64,000 nt of DNA from Flavobacterium pectinovorum (GTDB lineage Bacteria > Bacteroidota > Bacteroidia > Flavobacteriales > Flavobacteriaceae). The notes under the pieces were generated by a model. That model worked only from the letters and a program-made list of their open reading frames with translations. It searched no databases and was not told the DNA's origin. The stretch spans positions 124,001-188,000 of the forward strand of contig NZ_JAFEVZ010000005.1 of NCBI RefSeq assembly GCF_022802975.1, written 5' to 3'. Every line of letters starts with the position of its first letter. Positions within the stretch are counted from its first letter, which is position 1. Shown in pieces: positions 63,080-64,000 of the stretch. A program made the position numbers and the translations under genes.

Positions 63080-63407
63080 ACTCCTTCTGTTTCTTTAACA
63101 ATTACATTTAAGCGGATAATATTTGTAAAAAAATAGATTTCTTTTTTTTTACTATTTTTCTTTCATTATATCTTCTATATACAGAACGGCAATATTATTT
63201 AACACAAGCCTATAAAATCAACATTTCACAACAATCACTACCAATACAAGGTATTTTTAAGAATAACTATACAATATACAAAACAAATCTACCAGTAGAT
63301 TAACAATCCTACACCAGAACAGGATAGAACAGGATAGATTTATTTTTAGAAATAGCAAACTTTACAAAACAAGATTTTACTAAAACTAACCACCAAACCG
63401 CATTAAA
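63080..63407 (+). other. Gene-free upstream region with dyad and decamer repeat, 328 bases
   Basis: It contains the dyad AATCTAC-CA-GTAGATT (63286-63301) and two tandem copies of AGAACAGGAT (63316-63335). Both lie about 75-120 bases before the start of the secreted protein gene and are candidate regulatory sites. No clear -33/-7 pair was found. Confidence 0.5.
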
Positions 63408-64000
63408 ATGCTTAATAATTCAATAAAAATTTCGTTTGTAATGGCAATTGTATGCCTTACTATTTCAACAAAGATTTTTGCCCAAAATCCTGTAGTTAAA
63501 ATTGATTTTGATCAATCAGGAAGACAACCTGCCGAAGTAAACGAACTTGGTTACATACCATGGATAATTGGCTCTGGAACAACTGCTTCTAAAACAGAAA
63601 ACGGAGTAACTTTTACGATTACTAAAGGTGCTAATGGAACTCAATTAGCAACGAATTGGTACAAAGCTGGCTTATCATCACCTCATTTTGCAAAATTAGT
63701 CAGCGATGGAGTTACCGTAAAGGACGGAACAGCAAACCAAGGAGGAGAACTTGAGCTGAAAATTAGCGGTTTAGCAACCGGAAATCACACTTTACTTGCT
63801 TTTTTGAATGCAGTAGACAGTCCTACAACCAATACATTCAGCCCTATTGATATTTCGGTAAATGGTACTTTGATTTTCGATAATGTAATCCCAAGTGTAA
63901 GAGCTTTAAAAACAGCAGATGCAAAATCAGTTTATTTAAACTTTCAGGCAACTGCAGGAACAGATGTTGTTATTTTATTTGCAGCTGAAACTTCAGGAAC
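63408..64000 (+). CDS. N-terminal part of a secreted, probably carbohydrate-active protein, cut by window edge
   Basis: 197 complete codons follow the ATG at 63408. A signal peptide (FVMAIVCLTISTKIFAQ) leads into beta-rich sequence: VVKIDFDQSGRQPAEVNELG, GELELKISGLATGNHTLLAFLNA and FSPIDISVNG, which resembles the malectin/galactose-binding-like fold found at the start of polysaccharide lyases and hydrolases of this phylum. The enzyme domain, if any, lies beyond the window, so the catalytic class cannot be named. Confidence 0.6.
   Translation, partial: MLNNSIKISFVMAIVCLTISTKIFAQNPVVKIDFDQSGRQPAEVNELGYIPWIIGSGTTASKTENGVTFTITKGANGTQLATNWYKAGLSSPHFAKLVSDGVTVKDGTANQGGELELKISGLATGNHTLLAFLNAVDSPTTNTFSPIDISVNGTLIFDNVIPSVRALKTADAKSVYLNFQATAGTDVVILFAAETSG

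Noticed and set aside
1..64000. tRNA or rRNA genes
   Set aside because: No cloverleaf-like sequence with a T-loop TTCGA pattern or rRNA motif was recognised in the spacers I read; this was by eye only.

Overview
The window looks like a chromosomal segment of a Flavobacterium-type member of the Bacteroidota. The evidence is high A+T content, promoters of the Bacteroidota type (TTG, about 17-20 bases, then TAnnTTTG), few clear Shine-Dalgarno sites, many lipoprotein signal peptides, and families largely confined to this phylum (DUF5606, DUF6048, DUF6095, DUF6146, DUF6452, DUF6787). No rRNA, tRNA, CRISPR array, insertion sequence or prophage was seen. Both edges cut genes: a copper-type P-type ATPase on the left and a secreted protein on the right.

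Layout. 1-11.9 kb: respiratory and housekeeping genes (CcoI-like ATPase, a divergent Crp/Fnr regulator, mazG, a DUF5606 protein, def, a FUSC-family membrane protein, mqo, ruvX, a methyltransferase, an Aer-like PAS protein, dapD). 12-25.9 kb: a surface-glycan locus, probably lipooligosaccharide core or a related polymer. It holds a GT9 heptosyltransferase-like gene, an LPS-kinase-like gene, about eight more glycosyltransferase-like genes, an MsbA-type ABC exporter, a QueC-like PP-loop enzyme and a TupA-like ATP-grasp ligase. Its middle (17.0-21.0 kb) is strikingly A+T-rich and contains two tandem paralogous genes. 26.3-33 kb: tsaC, a cysteine desulfurase, lipoprotein and Smr genes, and a cysE-cysM cysteine operon. 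33-49.4 kb: metabolic, membrane and RNA-modification genes (aldo/keto reductase, a sensor kinase, rlmD, a THUMP methyltransferase, ZIP transporter, murQ, TerC, and a CBS/DUF294 protein with an exonuclease). 49.5-54.7 kb: a PhoX-like lipoprotein next to a di-heme peroxidase, then a YihY-type protein and a TIGR02117 protein. 55-63 kb: ychF, a dicluster ferredoxin divergent from an acyl-CoA reductase, serC and serA, then small envelope proteins. At the right edge begins a secreted, probably carbohydrate-related protein.

The most unusual signal is not a gene. Eight intergenic spacers between 26.8 and 60.5 kb carry short arrays in an exact 8-base phase. The core differs between spacers (CTNAG, CTTTG, TTTAAyyG, TTTAAAkn), and in most of them two arrays face each other and can fold into a hairpin. 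Three other spacers hold larger structured elements (42397-42509, 45421-45512, 54807-54894) that look like dispersed Flavobacterium repeats or structured RNAs. Biologically, the glycan locus with paired PP-loop and ATP-grasp enzymes is the best candidate for uncharacterised chemistry.
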